The position numbers and the translations under genes are program-made. Under the pieces are notes generated by a model. It did no database searches and was not told the origin of the DNA. It worked only from the letters and a program-made list of their open reading frames with translations. 64,000 bases of DNA from Chryseobacterium indologenes (GTDB taxonomy: Bacteria > Bacteroidota > Bacteroidia > Flavobacteriales > Weeksellaceae): contig CP065590.1 of NCBI GenBank assembly GCA_016025055.1, positions 4,856,727 through 4,920,726 on the forward strand, given 5' to 3'. How positions within the stretch are numbered: position 1 is the stretch's first letter; every line of letters begins with the position of its first letter. Positions 60,953 through 64,000 of this stretch are shown piece by piece.

Positions 60953-61588
60953 CTATACAAACTCCCCAATGTCAAAATCACCCAAATCACTTTTCCGCAA
61001 GGTGGAAGAACCGTCGTCGCTTTCAGATGAAAGTGTGCTATCCAAAAGCTCGGCAATTTTTCGGGAAGCACCCTCAATGGAATTTTCCAGTAAGCTGAAT
61101 AATTCGGTTCCCTGTAATTTCTGAACTATGGCTACCGCTGTTTCCTTTTGAGCCTGTTCCAAATTCTCTTTTTGGAGCAATGCCCCTACGGAGCTTAGTT
61201 CGTCGTAGGTAACCCCTTGGGCAAAACCGTTATCGCCACCGGATATTCCGTACCTGTTCCATTCTTCTTCCTCTTCCTCCAAATCAGGCATATTGCTGAA
61301 AACTTCGTCCAGTTCTTCCTGCGGAATTTGAATGCTGACGTTTTCGTTTTCGTCGTATTCAATGTCTAAATTATCAGGGTTTATCTCCTGTTCCGTTATT
61401 TGGCTTTCATTGGCAGTGTTTGGCACTGAAAGGCTTCTTACTGGCTTGGGTTGCCCCATAATATCGGGCAGGTTCGGGTTAACTTTTTCCTGTTTGGACT
61501 TTTGCTCCGACCTTTTATGAATGACAATCTTATCCTGCAAAAGCAGGACAATGACTATCAGCAGGCAAATCACAATTACTATTTCCAT
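60953..61588 (-). CDS. traD: conjugative transposon protein TraD
   Basis: The 211-residue protein has one N-terminal helix (VIVICLLIVIVLLL) and a long acidic cytosolic domain with EEEEEEWNRYGISGG and a helical C terminus. It corresponds to TraD of CTnDOT-type elements, in the order traA-traB-traD. In most such elements traE follows; here the RM/Kiwa block intervenes. The gene ends 78 bp from kwaB. Confidence 0.75.
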   Translation of the reverse strand: MEIVIVICLLIVIVLLLQDKIVIHKRSEQKSKQEKVNPNLPDIMGQPKPVRSLSVPNTANESQITEQEINPDNLDIEYDENENVSIQIPQEELDEVFSNMPDLEEEEEEWNRYGISGGDNGFAQGVTYDELSSVGALLQKENLEQAQKETAVAIVQKLQGTELFSLLENSIEGASRKIAELLDSTLSSESDDGSSTLRKSDLGDFDIGEFV

Positions 61589-61599
61589 AATCAGATGCT

Positions 61600-62049
61600 T
61601 TAAAAAATGGGTTTAAACTTTTCGTTGAAATCATCGGTAATGGCTTTTTCAAAAATTTCAAAATGATGTTCCAGTATGTTATCAAGATAGGCATACAGGG
61701 GTATGGCATCTTTACCAATGACCTGTACAATACGGGATAGCCGTTCGTGGTATTCCTGTCGGATGTAAATGCTTTTATCACCCCGCTTCGTCATTGAGTG
61801 GGTTTTCAAAAAATGTTCGCCGTAGCTTCCGTCAAGGCTTTTATTGGTGCGGTTCCTTTCCCGTGGTACTGGTTTGCTTTGTGATAGTTCTTCCTGCTGC
61901 ACCTCGTCTTTTACCGCTTCCTTCACCTGCTCTTCGGCAGGTTCGGACGGTAACTGCAAGCCGTCCTTTTTAACGCCGTCCACCATCAGGTTCATCATCA
62001 TTTCCTCGTTAATGTCCGGCGTGACTTTTCTTTTATTGTCTTTTTCCAT
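61600..62049 (-). CDS. traB: conjugative transposon protein TraB (DUF3408)
   Basis: The 149-residue protein has an acidic first half and a second half SIYIRQEYHERLSRIVQVIGKDAIPLYAYLDNILEHHFE, the DUF3408 ribbon-helix-helix-like domain. It lies 4 bp after the ParA-type TraA gene and is likely to work with it in a partition-like or transfer-regulating role. Another frame over its 3' end is a shadow. Confidence 0.8.
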   Translation of the reverse strand: MEKDNKRKVTPDINEEMMMNLMVDGVKKDGLQLPSEPAEEQVKEAVKDEVQQEELSQSKPVPRERNRTNKSLDGSYGEHFLKTHSMTKRGDKSIYIRQEYHERLSRIVQVIGKDAIPLYAYLDNILEHHFEIFEKAITDDFNEKFKPIF

Positions 62050-62053
62050 AGCA

Positions 62054-62821
62054 CTACAATTGAATGATGTTTAAAAATTCACTGATGAACAGGTCTAACT
62101 GGCAGGCTTTCATCAAACGCTCATCGGGAGGCATTACCGTAGAACGGAAAACCGTTTTGCTGTCCGCTTCGCTTTCCTTGCGAAAACGGGTGCTGTTCTT
62201 GATTTGGCTTTGCATCAGGCTTAACCCTAGTTGCCCGATAAGCTGATTGTACACGTCATATAAGGGTGTGCTTTCCCTGCCGTCCACTTGGTTCCAAAAC
62301 AGGTTAATGCTTTGTATGGAAGTTTCGCCTTTTTTCATAATCACGTCCTGTAAAAGCTGCGTGAAGATGAGCGTACTTTCCATTACCACACGGTCTGCCG
62401 TGATAGGCGTAAAAATGTGGTGCATACCTGCCAACGCTTTCAGGATGCCGGGCGTGTTCACGGTTCCGGGCAGGTCGAAGAACAGCACATCAAGCGGAAC
62501 AGGGGAAGTGTTTACAAATTCGTGCGCCGCATCGAGTACGCTATCCGCTTTGTGCTGCATAATGGGATAGGCTTTTTTATTGATGGTGGTAAACTGCTTA
62601 TATGCCAGTTTTTTCAACGCCTCATTTTCCATTACCATTGCCAAATCACGGGTTTTCATTTTCATCAGGCTGTGCTGCGGAAAATCCGCATCAAAAACGG
62701 CTACGTTGTAGCCCAACCGATAGTGCATCGTACTGGCGACAAGCGTGGTAAATGTGCTTTTGCCAACACCGCCTTTTTGAGAAGAAAAAGCGACAAACAG
62801 AGGTTTCTTTCTTGTGTCCAT
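62054..62821 (-). CDS. traA: TraA, ParA-family ATPase
   Basis: The 255-residue protein has AFSSQKGGVGKSTFTTLVAS, the deviant Walker A of ParA/MinD ATPases, with FDADFPQHS and FFDLPGTVNTPGIL as the other nucleotide-site motifs. It is the first gene of the tra operon. It probably assists DNA positioning or transfer. It starts 760 bp from mobA, divergently, across the oriT-like region. Confidence 0.88.
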   Translation of the reverse strand: MDTRKKPLFVAFSSQKGGVGKSTFTTLVASTMHYRLGYNVAVFDADFPQHSLMKMKTRDLAMVMENEALKKLAYKQFTTINKKAYPIMQHKADSVLDAAHEFVNTSPVPLDVLFFDLPGTVNTPGILKALAGMHHIFTPITADRVVMESTLIFTQLLQDVIMKKGETSIQSINLFWNQVDGRESTPLYDVYNQLIGQLGLSLMQSQIKNSTRFRKESEADSKTVFRSTVMPPDERLMKACQLDLFISEFLNIIQL

Positions 62822-62855
62822 ATTTTTAAAATTTAAAGTTTACATCTTACTGTTT

Positions 62856-63210
62856 TCAGTCTTGCAGGCTTTCAGCCGTGCAGTCCTGATTTCGTGCTGT
62901 CTTTCTTGCAGGATAGCTATCAGGCTTGCCTGCGGGAATTGCTGATTGCCTGCTTTCCTGCTGTACAGCAGCAATGCTTTCATTCAGGCATCCTATCAGG
63001 CGTGATTGCGTTCTTGCATTCGTTCCGTCCGTCATTATATCCATCACGCAGGCTTGATTGTCTGATAGCAGGCTGTCACGCTTTCCGTCATTCCTGCGCT
63101 CTTGCATTCCTGCAATCTTGCAGGCAGGATAACCTGCCATCTTGAATGTATGCCGTCTGCTCGTCCTGAAGCACGGGCTGCCTGCCTGCCTGTCAACATT
63201 CAGGGGCAAA
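62856..63210. repeat. CAGGC/CCTGC-rich repetitive segment
   Basis: Words such as GCAGG, CAGGC, CCTGC and TTGCAGG recur roughly every 10-25 bp in both orientations, for example at the start (CTTGCAGGC), centre (CACGCAGGC) and end (TGCCTGCCTGCCTGTC). The spacing is irregular, so it is not a simple tandem or CRISPR array. Confidence 0.55.
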
Positions 63211-63373
63211 GAACTCATCAAATTCAATCGGTTGTATAGCGGTGGCAGTGTTTGGCGTTCAGAGGCAGCATTTGGCACTGTGTCACAGTGCAACGCTATC
63301 GTAAACAGGGCTTTACTTTGTATTGTACTTTTTATTAACGGATTTATGCAAAAGTCTTTTGACATATCAGGGG

Positions 63374-63410
63374 GTAACGGGAACGGCAACAAGCCGTTTT
63401 TCCCTGTTAC
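63374..63410. promoter_or_regulatory. hairpin in the candidate oriT region
   Basis: GTAAC-GGG-AACGGC pairs with GCCGTT-CCC-GTTAC, with small bulges and an AACAA loop. Confidence 0.55.
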
Positions 63411-63455
63411 ATTCAATCCGTCCCGCAGGGCGGATTTTTGTGTTCACCGGAACAC

Positions 63456-63511
63456 GGCAAGTTGTGTTTTGAGCATCTCGGAATGATTTCCGATGCTCAA
63501 AACAACTTGCC
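63456..63511. promoter_or_regulatory. candidate oriT inverted repeat upstream of mobA
   Basis: GGCAAGTTGT...TTTGAGCATC...GGAA mirrors TTCC...GATGCTCAAA...ACAACTTGCC around a short loop, with two 2-nt bulges. It lies 66 bp before mobA, as expected of a relaxase-binding or nick region. Confidence 0.5.
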
Positions 63512-63577
63512 CTTTGCAGGGGGCAGAAAACACCTTCCGAAGTCAGGGTTTTGTATGGATTTTAAAATGGATTAGTG

Positions 63578-64000
63578 ATGAACGATAACAACAAAAAACA
63601 ATTGAAAAAGACCGGACGCCGCCCCAAAGAAGACCCGGCGACAATCCGCTATACGATTTCCTTTAACGAGCAGGAACACGCCCGATTTCTTGCCCTTTTT
63701 GATAAATCAGGTATGCAGGTAAAGGCGCATTTTATAACGTCCTGCATCTTTGACAAGACCATAAAGACCATTCAGATTGACAAGGGAACGGTTGATTTTT
63801 ATATGCGGCTGACCTCTTTTCACAGCCAGTTCCGTTCCATCGGCGTGAACTATAATCAGATTGTAAAGCTATTGTACCGTCATTTTTCGGAGAAAAAAGC
63901 CGCAGCGTTCCTGTACAAACTGGAAAAACAGACGGCTGAAATGGCGATGCTATGCCAAAAAATTATCCAAATAAGCGAGGAATTTGAAGCCAAATACCTG
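63578..64000 (+). CDS. mobA: mobilisation protein MobA, N-terminal part (cut by the window end)
   Basis: The 141-codon open frame runs off the window end. KKTGRRPKEDPATIRYTISFNEQEHARFLALFDKSGM and FHSQFRSIGVNYNQIVKLL resemble the ribbon-helix-helix relaxosome accessory protein MobA of Bacteroidetes ICEs (not the relaxase itself, which is usually the next gene). It would bind oriT and help the relaxase nick the DNA. It lies just downstream of the candidate oriT hairpins. Confidence 0.75.
   Translation, partial: MNDNNKKQLKKTGRRPKEDPATIRYTISFNEQEHARFLALFDKSGMQVKAHFITSCIFDKTIKTIQIDKGTVDFYMRLTSFHSQFRSIGVNYNQIVKLLYRHFSEKKAAAFLYKLEKQTAEMAMLCQKIIQISEEFEAKYL

Larger units (their letters stand above)
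62822..63577. other. traA-mobA divergent region, candidate oriT region
   Basis: This 756-bp non-coding stretch separates traA from mobA, the position of oriT in related elements. It holds a repetitive, CAGGC/CCTGC-rich part (62856-63210) and two hairpins near mobA (63374-63410 and 63456-63511). A 186-codon minus-strand ORF across the repetitive part has no recognisable domain and is not called. Confidence 0.55.

Noticed and set aside
62856..63416. 186-codon minus-strand ORF in the traA-mobA region
   Set aside because: It lies across the CAGGC/CCTGC-rich repetitive segment, has no recognisable domain, and looks like a composition artefact.

Overview
ORGANISM. The window looks like the chromosome of a member of the Flavobacteriia (Bacteroidota), most plausibly Chryseobacterium or a close relative. 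The clues are a C-terminal type IX secretion (T9SS) sorting domain, a GldA-like ABC ATPase, AT-rich intergenic DNA, promoters of the TTG-N19-TAnnTTTG type, and an integrated Bacteroides-type (CTnDOT-like Tra) conjugative element. No rRNA or tRNA gene was recognised. The genus is inferred, not proven.

LAYOUT. (1) 1-4266: a + strand operon with a GT-B glycosyltransferase, two condensation-type acyltransferase-like proteins and a small membrane protein. (2) 4425-11493: conflict and defence genes. These are an RloC/PrrC-like ATPase with a candidate anticodon-nuclease triad, an XRE regulator, a DUF262/DUF1524 (GmrSD-like) protein and a Tae4-like amidase effector with its putative immunity protein. 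(3) 11675-18988: a T9SS cargo protein, a PlsC/PlsB-like acyltransferase, a three-gene membrane-anchored GTPase system (14576-17771) and an acyltransferase-3 protein. (4) 19174-34844: mainly housekeeping and envelope genes: a LytS/LytTR pair, a GldA-like ATPase, a patatin, lpdA, a tandem pair of exported proteins, a GH29 fucosidase, and a GbsR-controlled operon (regulator, two small membrane proteins, DCC/DUF393, SRPBCC, DUF2071, TIGR01777) with two copies of a palindromic operator. (5) 35388-64000, continuing past the right edge: an integrative and conjugative element (ICE). Its integrase is followed by plasmid-type accessory genes, cargo, regulators, a second AAA_13/RloC-like ATPase, the tra genes on the minus strand (traQ to traA), a candidate oriT and the start of mobA.

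HOW IT WORKS TOGETHER. The tra operon is split between traD and traE by a 5.2 kb AT-rich block on the opposite strand (55640-60875). The block encodes a controller-type regulator, a C5 methyltransferase, a restriction endonuclease, an adenine-type methyltransferase and the two Kiwa proteins KwaA and KwaB. It therefore forms a restriction plus Kiwa anti-phage module nested in the transfer region.

QUALITY WARNING. Eleven genes, including the housekeeping gene lpdA, are each broken by a single-base change in or next to an A/T homopolymer. Adding or removing one base restores a divisible-by-three, full-length reading frame in every case. The pattern strongly suggests homopolymer errors in the assembly. 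These genes are annotated at full extent as CDS and marked as frameshifted.
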